Shown here: positions 1-7,939 of the stretch, piece by piece
Numbering within the stretch: position 1 is the stretch's first letter
Layout of the letters: each line of letters starts with the position of its first letter
Program-made: the position numbers and the translations under genes
Notes under the pieces: generated by a model
Told to the model about the DNA's origin: nothing
Databases searched by the model: none
What the model saw: the letters and a program-made list of their open reading frames with translations, nothing else
Assembly: GCF_001552135.1 (NCBI RefSeq)
Contig: NZ_BCQP01000026.1
Coordinates: forward strand, 1 to 42,810
Source: Actinomadura chibensis NBRC 106107
GTDB taxonomy: Bacteria > Actinomycetota > Actinomycetes > Streptosporangiales > Streptosporangiaceae
DNA: 42,810 nucleotides
Reading direction: 5' to 3'

Positions 1-471
1 ACGGCGGGCGGCATCCCGGTCGACGCGCACTGCCGGACGGCCCTCGGCGGCGTCTACGCAGCGGGCGACGTCGCCCGCCAGTGGCGGCCGCGCCTCGGCG
101 GGCACGCCCGCGCCGAGCACTTCGACAACGCCAACGCGCAGGGCATGACCGCCGCCAAGAACATCCTCGGCCTGGACTCGGCGAACGACGCGCCGCCCTG
201 GTTCTGGTCCGACCAGTTCGGGCACGGCCTCCAGCACACCGGGCACGGCGAGGGCACCGACCGGCTCGTCGTCCGGGGCCGCGTCGAGGACTTCGACTTC
301 ATCGCCTTCTACCTCACCCGCGACGGCGTCCTGCGCGCCGCGTTCACCGTCGACCGCGGCGGCGACCTCGCCGTCGCCCGGCAGTTGATCGCGGGCGGCG
401 CGGTCGTCGACCCGGACGTCCTGCGCGACGAGGACGCCGACCTCACCGACCTCTTCGACTCGCTGAGCTGA
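1..471 (+). CDS. NAD(P)/FAD-dependent ferredoxin reductase, C-terminal part (5' end outside window)
   Basis: The frame is open from base 1 and stops at 471, so only the last 156 residues are present. The visible start has VYAAGDVA, the second FAD-contacting motif of pyridine-nucleotide disulfide-type reductases. It is followed by a Reductase_C-like domain with PPWFWSDQFG and GLQHTG. Proteins of this type take electrons from NAD(P)H to FAD and pass them to a ferredoxin, usually for a Rieske oxygenase or a cytochrome P450. A Rieske ferredoxin gene follows after 44 bp, which supports a short electron-transfer operon. The terminal oxygenase is not in view, so the substrate is unknown. A GTG or ATG inside the fragment is not the true start, because homology continues upstream of the first ATG at 145. 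Confidence 0.85.
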   Translation, partial: TAGGIPVDAHCRTALGGVYAAGDVARQWRPRLGGHARAEHFDNANAQGMTAAKNILGLDSANDAPPWFWSDQFGHGLQHTGHGEGTDRLVVRGRVEDFDFIAFYLTRDGVLRAAFTVDRGGDLAVARQLIAGGAVVDPDVLRDEDADLTDLFDSLS

Positions 472-515
472 CCCCCCGAACCGAGACTGAGACGCGCTGA
501 ACTGAGGAGCGACCC

Positions 516-878
516 ATGGAATACCGGCGCGTGGCCCGGTCCGGGCAGGTGCCCGAGGGCGTCGTCCGCCGCTTCTACGTGGACGGCGCGGAGATCGCCG
601 TCGCCCGCTGGGACGGTGAAGTACACGCCATGTCCAACTACTGCACCCACCTCGACTGCCTGCTGTCGTCCGGCCGGGCGACCGAGGACGGCCTGCTGTG
701 CTCCTGCCACGGCAGCGTCTTCGACTTCGCGACCGGCGAGCCGGTCACGCCGCCCGCGACCAGGCCGGTCAAGGTGTTCCCGGCGAAGGAGGAGGACGGG
801 CAGATCCTCGTGCACGTCCCGCCGGAGGACGCGGCGGGCGGCGGGCCCCGGCGGCGGCGTCCTGTTGGCCAGCCCTGA
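516..878 (+). CDS. Rieske [2Fe-2S] ferredoxin
   Basis: This 120-residue protein is a single Rieske domain, the usual size for a soluble oxygenase ferredoxin or the small subunit of a nitrite-reductase-like system. The two cluster motifs are intact: C43-T-H45 and C62-S-C-H65-G. There is no signal peptide or membrane anchor, so it should be cytosolic. A GAGGAG-type ribosome site lies just before ATG 516. It sits between the ferredoxin reductase fragment and an MFS transporter whose likely start overlaps its 3' end, so the three may be co-transcribed. The Pro/Arg-rich last 15 residues lie outside the domain and probably result from that overlap. The family role is one-electron transfer; the partner oxygenase is not visible. 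Confidence 0.9.
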   Translation: MEYRRVARSGQVPEGVVRRFYVDGAEIAVARWDGEVHAMSNYCTHLDCLLSSGRATEDGLLCSCHGSVFDFATGEPVTPPATRPVKVFPAKEEDGQILVHVPPEDAAGGGPRRRRPVGQP

Positions 879-2205
879 GCGGTCGTCCGAGCACTGGGCG
901 GCGCTCTTCCCGCTGCTGCTCGGGACGTTCACCGGCACCGTCGCCAACACGATCGTCAACGTCCCGCTGACCCTGATCATGCGGGACCTGGACGCCCCGA
1001 TCTCCGCCGGGACCCTCGTCGTCGTCGCGTTCACGCTCACGTTCGCCGTGCTGCTGCCGGTGTCCGGGTGGCTCGGCGACCGGTGCGGGGCCCGCCGGGT
1101 GTTCGTCGCCGCGATGGCGCTGCTCGGCGCCGCCTCGGCGGGCGCCGCGTTCGCGGGCGACCTCGCGACGCTCGTCGCGCTGCGCGCCGTCCAGGGCGCG
1201 GCGACGGCGGCGGTGCTGCCCGCCGTCATGGCGCTGATCTCCGCGCTGTTCGACGGCGCGCGGCGCGGCCGGGCGCTCGGGCTGTGGGCGGCGGCCAACG
1301 GCGTCGGGCAGGCCGCCGGGCCGACGCTCGGCGGCGGGCTCGCCACGTGGTTCGGCTGGCACGCGGTGTTCTGGCCGGTCGTGCCGCTGTGCGCGGCCGC
1401 GGCGGCGCTCGCCGTCCGGTCCGTCCCGGCGGGGCGGGGGCGCCGCGTCCCGCTCGACTGGCGCGGCGCGGCGCTGCTCACCCTCGCCGCCGGGCTCGGG
1501 CTCGGCGCCACGTCCGCCGCGGCGACGCTCGGCGCGGCCTCGCCCGTCGTGTGGTCCGGGACGCTCGCCGGGCTGCTCGCCGCCGTCGGCTACGTCGCGT
1601 TCGCGCGCGGCCGCCCGGACGCGTTCCTGCCGCCCCGCCTCCTGCTCGAGACCCGCTACCTGCGCTCCTGCCTCAGCGTGCTCGCGCAGATGTTCTGCCT
1701 CGGCGCGACGCTGCTCGCCGTCCCCGTCTACCTGACCACCGAGCGGGACGCGACGACGCTCGCGGCGGGCGCCGTCCTGCTGAGCCTGCCCGTCACGATG
1801 TCGGTGCTCGGGCCGGTGACGGGCGTCCTCATGGAACGGCTGTCGCCCCGCGCGGTGCTGCGCGGCGGGCTCGCCGTCCTCGTCGCGGGCCAGGCGCTCG
1901 TCGGGTGCGTCATCGCCGCGTCCGGGACGGTCCCCTGGCTGCTCGCCGCCCTCGCGCTGACCGGCGCGGGCGTCGCGTTCGTGCAGACCCCGGCCGCGAC
2001 CGGCGCGACCCGCTCCCGCGCCGGGCGGCGCGGCGCCGGGCTCGGCCTGTTCAACCTGCTGCGCTTCGGCGGGTCCGCGCTCGGCGCCGCCTGGGTCGGC
2101 GTCGTCCTCGACCAGGCCCCGGCGTACGGGACGATGTTCGCGGTGTGCGCCGCCATCGCCGCCCTCGGCCTGCTGTCGTCCCTCGCCGGACCCGACCCCG
2201 CCTAG
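865..2205 (+). CDS. MFS transporter, DHA2-like drug/proton antiporter
   Basis: A hydrophobic protein of about 446 residues with roughly 12 or more membrane segments. Motif A of the major facilitator superfamily is visible as GWLGDRCGARRVF. An antiporter-type motif C-like stretch is visible as GVGQAAGPTLGGG, followed by the GWHAVFWPV segment typical of EmrB/QacA (DHA2) exporters. It should be an inner-membrane proton-driven efflux protein. The substrate cannot be read from sequence. The start is uncertain: no ATG precedes the first membrane segment in a good place. TTG 865, overlapping the Rieske stop by 14 bp, is the best choice, with CTG 862 possible. Its stop TAG shares bases with the stop of the convergent PucR gene in the palindrome CTAG. 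Confidence 0.85.
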   Translation: MASPERSSEHWAALFPLLLGTFTGTVANTIVNVPLTLIMRDLDAPISAGTLVVVAFTLTFAVLLPVSGWLGDRCGARRVFVAAMALLGAASAGAAFAGDLATLVALRAVQGAATAAVLPAVMALISALFDGARRGRALGLWAAANGVGQAAGPTLGGGLATWFGWHAVFWPVVPLCAAAAALAVRSVPAGRGRRVPLDWRGAALLTLAAGLGLGATSAAATLGAASPVVWSGTLAGLLAAVGYVAFARGRPDAFLPPRLLLETRYLRSCLSVLAQMFCLGATLLAVPVYLTTERDATTLAAGAVLLSLPVTMSVLGPVTGVLMERLSPRAVLRGGLAVLVAGQALVGCVIAASGTVPWLLAALALTGAGVAFVQTPAATGATRSRAGRRGAGLGLFNLLRFGGSALGAAWVGVVLDQAPAYGTMFAVCAAIAALGLLSSLAGPDPA

Positions 2206-4001
2206 CGCGGCGCGGACGCGGGCGGGGCCAGTTCGTCGGCGAGGCCGCCGCTCACCGTCGTCAGCGTGTCGATGTGGTGCGCCAGCCAGAACATGAACTG
2301 CGCGTCCGCCGACCGGATGTCCATGCGCAGGGCGCGGGACGCGCGGTCCAGCTTGTACAGCATCGTGTTGCGGTGCATGCCCAGCTCGCGCGCCGCCGCG
2401 TTCAGGTTCCCCGACGTCCTGATGTAGGCGAGGACGATCCGCTCCAGGTCGCCGCCGTTCGCCCGGCGCAGCGGCGCGAGCGTCTCGCGCGCGAACGCCG
2501 TCGCCTCCGCGCTGCCCGCCACGTCCTTCAGCGCGGCGAACACCCGCAGGTCGTCGTAGCCGCAGACGGGCTCGGCGGCGGTGTGCCAGGCGAGGCCCAT
2601 CGCGAGCCGCGCCTCGTGGTAGCCCGCCGCGACCCCGGCCGCGCCCTGCCCCGACCGCCCGTAGGTGACCCGCAGGTCGTCGCCGAGCTGGGGGCGCAGC
2701 GCCCGGTGCAGCCGCTCGGCGAACCGGGACGCCTGCTCGCGCTGCCGCAGCGGGTCCGACGGCCCGGACGTCTGCCGGATCACCACGATCGTCGAGCCGA
2801 TCGCCGCGGTCAGCGTGCAGCCGCGCGGTTCGAGGTTCTGCGCGGTGCGGGTCGCGGTGACCGTCCGGCGCAGGTAGTCGCGGCACACGGGCAGCAGCGA
2901 CGCCGCCGCCACCACGTGCACGGTGAAGTGCCCGGCGACGTCGAAGCCGTGGTGCCGCGCCCGCGCGCCCAGCTCGTAGGAGTCGGCGAACCGGCCGTGG
3001 ACCAGCGCCTCCACGAAGTCGCCGCGGGCCCGCTCCTCCGCCGCCCGCACCGACCGCTGCCGCAGCATCTCCGACCCGACGAGCGTCGCGCCGTGCTCGG
3101 CGACGACCCGGTGCTGCGCCAGGTCGTGCGGGTCGGGCGGGCAGTCCCGCTCGATCAGCACGAGGCGTCCGAACACCTCGCCGCCGACCAGGACGGGCGC
3201 GACGAGCGCGTGCACCGGCGACCCGGCCGGGCCGAGCGTGAACTCGGCCGCCGCCGCGCGCGCCTGCGCGCCCGGGACGCGCGGGTCCTCGTCCGGGAGC
3301 GCGCGCAGGACGTCGTCCGGGTCCGGGGGAGCGGCGTCCGGCGCCGCCGCCCAGGCGAGCCGCTCGCCGTCCACGTCGCAGATCAGCACCGAGCAGCGGG
3401 ACAGCCCGACGACCGCGTGCGCCATCGCCGGGACGCCCGGCCCGCGCGACAGCACCTCCGCCAGGGTGCGGTGGACGCGCGTCCCGTACTCCAGGATGTG
3501 CGCGGCCTGCGCGAGGGCCTTCTGCCCGATCAGCCTGCTCACCGCCCGGTAGTCGGCCTCGGCGGGCAGCGCCAGCAGCGGGACGCCCGCCGCGTCGGCG
3601 GCGCGGGCCGCCGCGTCCAGGCCGCCGTCGACGCCGTCGGCGCCGTCCACGCCGGGCGGGCGCCAGGCGAGCAGGGCGGCCGCGTCCCGGCGGGCGAGCC
3701 CGTCGACGACGGCGGCGGCCGTGTCCGGCGGCGCCAGCGCCGTCACCGGCAGGTGGACGGCGACGCCGGACAGGTCGGGCCCCGGGCCCGTCTCCCCGGT
3801 CGCCGGGTCGGGGTAGCGGCGGGTCTCCGACAGCGGCAGGCACCAGCCGACGCCGCGCCCGAGCCCCGCCCGCCCGGCGACCAGCGTGTCGCGCAGCAGC
3901 GGCTCGGCCAGCAGGGTGCCGACCGGCAGGTGCCCGTCGGGGATCGTCGCGGTCCCAGTCGCGGATGGAGTCGCGGATGGAGTCGCAGGGTGATGTGCCA
4001 T
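2202..4001 (-). CDS. PucR-family transcriptional regulator
   Basis: A 599-residue protein ending in the PucR helix-turn-helix. About residues 520-580 carry YIRTSGNLNAAARELGMHRN followed by YKLDRA. The N-terminal half starts with a PucR_1-like segment (PVGTLLAEPLLRDTLVAG) and continues through a GAF-like region to a CdaR/GGDEF-like middle part. Family members are usually activators of catabolic or nitrogen-source genes that respond to a small molecule. The first 20 residues are low complexity (repeated ATPS), encoded by a 12-bp tandem repeat, so translation may begin further in. It converges with the MFS gene and diverges from the GlcG-like gene. Those neighbours are the natural target candidates, but this is inferred from position only. 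Confidence 0.88.
   Translation of the reverse strand: MAHHPATPSATPSATGTATIPDGHLPVGTLLAEPLLRDTLVAGRAGLGRGVGWCLPLSETRRYPDPATGETGPGPDLSGVAVHLPVTALAPPDTAAAVVDGLARRDAAALLAWRPPGVDGADGVDGGLDAAARAADAAGVPLLALPAEADYRAVSRLIGQKALAQAAHILEYGTRVHRTLAEVLSRGPGVPAMAHAVVGLSRCSVLICDVDGERLAWAAAPDAAPPDPDDVLRALPDEDPRVPGAQARAAAAEFTLGPAGSPVHALVAPVLVGGEVFGRLVLIERDCPPDPHDLAQHRVVAEHGATLVGSEMLRQRSVRAAEERARGDFVEALVHGRFADSYELGARARHHGFDVAGHFTVHVVAAASLLPVCRDYLRRTVTATRTAQNLEPRGCTLTAAIGSTIVVIRQTSGPSDPLRQREQASRFAERLHRALRPQLGDDLRVTYGRSGQGAAGVAAGYHEARLAMGLAWHTAAEPVCGYDDLRVFAALKDVAGSAEATAFARETLAPLRRANGGDLERIVLAYIRTSGNLNAAARELGMHRNTMLYKLDRASRALRMDIRSADAQFMFWLAHHIDTLTTVSGGLADELAPPASAPR
3957..3990. repeat. 12-bp tandem repeat at the 5' end of the PucR gene
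   Basis: AGTCGCGGATGG occurs twice in a row and is followed by a third partial copy (AGTCGCAGGG). On the minus strand it encodes the ATPSATPSAT segment at the PucR N terminus. The period is a multiple of three, so copy-number change would not break the frame. Confidence 0.75.
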
Positions 4002-4012
4002 GTGCCCACATC
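3992..4012. promoter_or_regulatory. Inverted repeat over the PucR start codon, possible operator
   Basis: GATGTG and CACATC form a perfect 6-bp inverted repeat with a 9-bp spacer that contains the PucR start codon. It lies in the divergent region between pucR-like and glcG-like genes. A regulator bound here could block pucR expression; autoregulation is common in such layouts. No experimental motif for this PucR type is known to me, so the assignment is tentative. Confidence 0.3.
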
Positions 4013-4190
4013 CCGTCCGGTTCGTTCGGCAGGGTGTCCATAGCCCCGACGGCCGCGGCCTTCGAGACTGACGGGATAGAGGAGATCCGGACGGACGGCC
4101 TGGCTAGGGAAAAGACCGTCCTCCACATCCTGCGGCACCGATCAGTTTCCGGCAATACCCCGGCGAGGACCGGGGACGACGGGAGGCCCC

Positions 4191-4631
4191 GTGCACACCG
4201 TTCACCGGCTCACGCTCGAAGACGCCCTGGTCATGCTGGCGGCGGCCGAGGAGGAGGCCCGCCGGATCGGGGTCCGGCAGACGATCTGCGTCGCCGACGA
4301 CGGCGCGCACCCGATCGCCGTCCACCGGATGACGGGCGCGCGGCTCACCGGCGTCGAGATCGCCATCGCGAAGGCGTTCACGGCGGCGGGCCACCAGCGC
4401 GACACGCACCGCTTCAACGAGCCGCCGGACGGCCCCGCCCTCCCCGGCAACGAGGCGTTCGGCATCGCGCACATGCACCCCGGCAAGTTCGCGGTCTTCG
4501 TCGGCGGGTTCCCGATCGTGCACGACGGCGAGGTCGTCGGCGCGGTCGGCGTCAGCGGCGGCAACGGCGACCAGGACAAGGCCGTCGGCGCCGCCGCCCT
4601 CCGCGCCTTCCAGGAGAAGATCGCCGGGTGA
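4191..4631 (+). CDS. GlcG/HbpS family heme-binding-type protein (DUF336)
   Basis: A 146-residue single-domain protein matching the GlcG/HbpS (DUF336) fold, with LTLEDALVML at the start, a VHRMTGA segment, and the glycine-rich GEVVGAVGVSGG near the end. HbpS in Streptomyces binds heme and works outside the cell. GlcG in enteric bacteria is in the glycolate operon; propanediol and other catabolic operons also carry members. This protein has no signal peptide, so it is probably cytosolic, and its ligand is open. GTG 4191 is preceded by GGGAGG at a good distance. It is divergent from the PucR gene, so a PucR-controlled catabolic role is possible. Confidence 0.8.
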   Translation: MHTVHRLTLEDALVMLAAAEEEARRIGVRQTICVADDGAHPIAVHRMTGARLTGVEIAIAKAFTAAGHQRDTHRFNEPPDGPALPGNEAFGIAHMHPGKFAVFVGGFPIVHDGEVVGAVGVSGGNGDQDKAVGAAALRAFQEKIAG

Positions 4632-4658
4632 GCTTCCGGGTGAGCTTCCGTGTGAGCT
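4624..4658. repeat. 12-bp tandem repeat across the GlcG-like stop codon
   Basis: CCGGGTGAGCTT occurs twice in a row and is followed by a third, changed copy (CCGTGTGAGCT). The first copy carries the TGA stop of the GlcG-like gene. This is one of several short tandem duplications at gene ends in this window. Confidence 0.7.
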
Positions 4659-4729
4659 CGGTGGTTTCTTGGGCGACATGAGTGCGATGTGGTCAGAACC
4701 GCCTCGGTGATCTGTTCCAATGAACTGTT

Positions 4730-7700
4730 GTGCCGCCCGCTTCCTACCGTCTCGTGCGCCGCGCGGGTCCCGCGCGGGCCGTCCCGCCCGTGCTCGACGA
4801 CCAGCAGCGGCGGGTGGTCGAGCATGCCGGCGGGCCGATGCTCGTGCTCGCCGGGCCCGGCACCGGGAAGACGACGACGATCGTCGAGGCCGTCGTCGAC
4901 CGCATCGAGAACCGCGGGACCGACCCGGAGCGGGTGCTCGTCCTGACGTTCAGCCGCAAGGCGGCGGGCGAGCTGCGCGAGCGGATCACCGGGCGGCTGC
5001 GCCGGACGACGCGGACACCCCTCGCGCTCACCTTCCACAGCTACGCCTACGCGCTGCTCCGCCGGGACGCCGTCCTGAACGAGGAGCCCGCGCCGCGCCT
5101 GCTGTCCGGGCCCGAGCAACTGCTGGAGGTGCGGCGGCTCCTCGAAGGCGAGCTGGCGGACGGCGCCCGCGACTGGCCGGAACGGCTGCGCGCCGCCCTG
5201 GCGACGCGCGGTTTCGCCGAGGAGCTCCGCGACTTCACCCTGCGGGCGGTCGAACGGGCCTACGGCGCGGAGGACCTCGCCGCCCTCGGACGCCTGCGCG
5301 GCCGCGACGACTGGCCCGCCATCGGCCAGTTCATGGACCGGTATGTGAACCGTTTCCTGCTCGACCCCGTCCCCACCTACGACTACGGCGAGCTGATCCA
5401 CCTCGCCGCCGGGATGCTCACCGACGAAGAGGTCCGCTTCCGCGAGCAGGACGCCTACGACATCGTGTTCGTGGACGAATACCAGGACACCGACCCCGCG
5501 CAGGAAGCCCTACTCCAGCACCTCGCCGGAGCCGGACGCGACCTCATCGTCGTCGGCGACCCGGACCAGTCCATCTACGGTTTCCGGGGCGCGGACGTGC
5601 GCGGCATCCAGGAGTTCCCCGACCGTTTCCGCACCCTGGACGGCGACCCCGCGCCCGTCGTGGCGCTGCGCACCTGCCGCCGCATGGGCCCGCAGATCCT
5701 CGCCGCGTCGCGGCGGATCGCGCGCCGCCTTCCCGCCGGCGGGGCGGGCGCCGCCGAACACCGCGCCCTCCGCCCCCTGGACGAACTGGACGACGGCGAA
5801 GTGCGCGCCGTCATCGCCGACTCCGAAAGCCAGGAATCGGCCCTGGTCGCCGACGAACTGCGGCGCGCGCATCTGCTCGACGGCGTCCCGTGGTCGCGGA
5901 TGGCGGTGCTCGTGCGGAGCGCGGTGCGGCAGGTCCCGGTGCTGCGCCGCGCGCTGGCCCAGGCCGGTGTGCCGGTGGTCGTGGCGGGCGACGAGGTTCC
6001 GCTGATCGGTGAGCCCGCCGTCCGCCCGTTCCTGATCCTGCTCAACGCGGCGCTCAAGAAGGGCTTCCTGGACGAGGTCGTCGCCGAAGACCTCCTGACC
6101 GGGCCGCTGGGCGGCGCCGACGCGCTCGCCATGCGCCGCCTGAAGCGGGCCCTGCGGGATTCGGAGGAACTGTCGGGCGGGCAGCGCCCGCTCGGGGAAC
6201 TCCTCGTCGCGGCGGTGAACGACCCGCGCGAGCTGGTTCTCGTCCACGAACGGGTGCGGGCCCCGGCCGAGCGGGTCGCGCACCTCATCGACGTGGCGCG
6301 GCGCGGCGTCCACGACGGCGGCACCGCCGAGGACGTCCTCTGGGCCGTGTGGAAGGAGAGCGGGCAGGCGGACGTCCTGCTGGAGCAGAGCGCCAAGGGC
6401 GGGACGCGCGGCGCCGCCGCCGACCGCGACCTCGACGCCGTCGTCGCCCTGTTCGACCACGCCGCCCGGTTCGTCGACCGGCTGCCCCAGGCGGGCGCCG
6501 ACCTGTTCGTCGACACCATCGCGGCCCAGGAGATCGCCGGGGACACCCTCGCCGAGCAGGCGCCGCAGGGCGAGGCCGTCCGCATCCTCACCGCGCACCG
6601 CGCCAAGGGCCTGGAATGGGACGTGGTCATCGTCGCCGGGGTCCAGGAGGGCGTCTGGCCCGACGTGCGGCTGCGCGGCTCGCTCCTCGGCGTCGAGGAA
6701 CTGGTCGAGCACGCCGCCGGGGCCGAGCCGGACGGCGACGCCGCGGCGGGCGCGTCCATGGCCGCCAAGATGCTGGACGAGGAGCGCCGCCTCTTCTACG
6801 TCGCCGTCACCCGAGCCCGCAAGCGGCTCGTCGTCACCGCGGTCGGCGGCGACGACACCGAGGAACGCCCGTCCCGGTTCCTCAACGAGCTGCTCCCCGG
6901 CGCGATCGAGCAGTCCCAGCTGGATGAGAAGACGCGGTGGCTGTCGCTGTCCGCGCTGGTCGCCGACCTGCGCTCGGTCGTGTCCGACCCGGCCCGGCCG
7001 GAGCCGCTGCGCCGCGCCGCCGCCGGGCACCTGGCGCGGCTCGCGCGCGCGGGCGTGCGCGGCGCGAAACCGGAGAACTGGTACGCGATCACCGCGCTGT
7101 CCGACGCGGGCCCCGCGTTCGCCGAGGACGAGCCGATCACGATCTCCCCGTCCCAGGTCGAGGCGTTCACGACCTGCGGCCTGCGCTGGCTGCTCGCCTC
7201 GGCGGTCGGCGCGCAGGACGGCGGCCCGAACGAGTACAGCACGATGGGCAAGGTCGTCCACGCCGTCGCCGAGATGGCGGGCGCGGACGACGGGATAGAC
7301 GAGGTCCACGTCGCCGAACGGCTCAACGAGATCTGGAACGACCTCGAATTCCGCAGCGCCTGGTATTCCGAGAAGCAGCGCGAGCAGGCCACCCGGATGG
7401 TGGACAAGTTCCTCACCTGGCACCGGGAGAACCCCAACGAGGTCGTCGCGCTCGAAGAGTCCTTCAAGGTCGACCTGGGCCGCGTCGTCATCAAGGGCCG
7501 CATCGACCGCGCCGAGCGCGACGAGCAGGGGCGCGCCGTCATCATCGACATCAAGACGTCGTCCACGGCCGTCCCCAAGGACGACCTGGCCCGGCACCCG
7601 CAGCTCGGCGTCTACCAGTACGCGGTCATGCTCGGCGCGTTCGAGCGGCACGGGCTGATCGAGCCGGGCGGCGCGAAGCTCGTGCAGGTCGGCAAGGCGG

Positions 7701-7903
7701 CGTTCGCCGCGAAGGCGCGCGAGCAGGAACAGCCCGCGCCGTCGGAGGACTCCGACCCGGAATGGCCCAAGAAGCTGGTCGAGATCGTCGCGAGCGGCAT
7801 GGCGAGCGACGTCTTCCAGGCGCGGGCGAACGACAAGTGTCGCACCTGTCCCGTACGCTCCTGCTGCCCCGTCCATGACGAGGGCGGGCAGGTTGGCGAG
7901 TAG
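4730..7903 (+). CDS. adnA: Helicase-nuclease subunit AdnA (UvrD-like motor with PD-(D/E)XK nuclease)
   Basis: A 1057-residue SF1A helicase fused to a C-terminal RecB-family nuclease, the same size and gene order as mycobacterial AdnA. Walker A is AGPGTGKTT (about residues 41-49) and Walker B is VDEYQDT (about 248). The nuclease core shows GRIDRAE then IIDIKTS (about 940). A cysteine at about 815 (TTCGLRW) and CRTCPVRSCC at about 1036 form the four-cysteine pattern of an iron-sulfur-stapled AddB-type nuclease. AdnAB resects double-strand DNA ends in actinobacteria in place of RecBCD. GTG 4730 gives the family-like start SYRLVRRAG. adnB follows after 36 bp. Confidence 0.92.
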   Translation: MPPASYRLVRRAGPARAVPPVLDDQQRRVVEHAGGPMLVLAGPGTGKTTTIVEAVVDRIENRGTDPERVLVLTFSRKAAGELRERITGRLRRTTRTPLALTFHSYAYALLRRDAVLNEEPAPRLLSGPEQLLEVRRLLEGELADGARDWPERLRAALATRGFAEELRDFTLRAVERAYGAEDLAALGRLRGRDDWPAIGQFMDRYVNRFLLDPVPTYDYGELIHLAAGMLTDEEVRFREQDAYDIVFVDEYQDTDPAQEALLQHLAGAGRDLIVVGDPDQSIYGFRGADVRGIQEFPDRFRTLDGDPAPVVALRTCRRMGPQILAASRRIARRLPAGGAGAAEHRALRPLDELDDGEVRAVIADSESQESALVADELRRAHLLDGVPWSRMAVLVRSAVRQVPVLRRALAQAGVPVVVAGDEVPLIGEPAVRPFLILLNAALKKGFLDEVVAEDLLTGPLGGADALAMRRLKRALRDSEELSGGQRPLGELLVAAVNDPRELVLVHERVRAPAERVAHLIDVARRGVHDGGTAEDVLWAVWKESGQADVLLEQSAKGGTRGAAADRDLDAVVALFDHAARFVDRLPQAGADLFVDTIAAQEIAGDTLAEQAPQGEAVRILTAHRAKGLEWDVVIVAGVQEGVWPDVRLRGSLLGVEELVEHAAGAEPDGDAAAGASMAAKMLDEERRLFYVAVTRARKRLVVTAVGGDDTEERPSRFLNELLPGAIEQSQLDEKTRWLSLSALVADLRSVVSDPARPEPLRRAAAGHLARLARAGVRGAKPENWYAITALSDAGPAFAEDEPITISPSQVEAFTTCGLRWLLASAVGAQDGGPNEYSTMGKVVHAVAEMAGADDGIDEVHVAERLNEIWNDLEFRSAWYSEKQREQATRMVDKFLTWHRENPNEVVALEESFKVDLGRVVIKGRIDRAERDEQGRAVIIDIKTSSTAVPKDDLARHPQLGVYQYAVMLGAFERHGLIEPGGAKLVQVGKAAFAAKAREQEQPAPSEDSDPEWPKKLVEIVASGMASDVFQARANDKCRTCPVRSCCPVHDEGGQVGE

Positions 7904-7939
7904 GCGAGTAGCAGGCGAGAGTGGCTCGGGGGGAGCTAG

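Noticed and set aside
309..1511. Long minus-strand frame opposite the Rieske and MFS genes
   Set aside because: It is Ser/Ala/Pro/Arg-rich, has no family signature and mirrors the coding bias of the real plus-strand genes.
1068..4043. 991-codon plus-strand frame
   Set aside because: It crosses the MFS gene out of frame and the PucR gene in antisense; its composition is almost entirely Arg, Ala, Gly and Pro.
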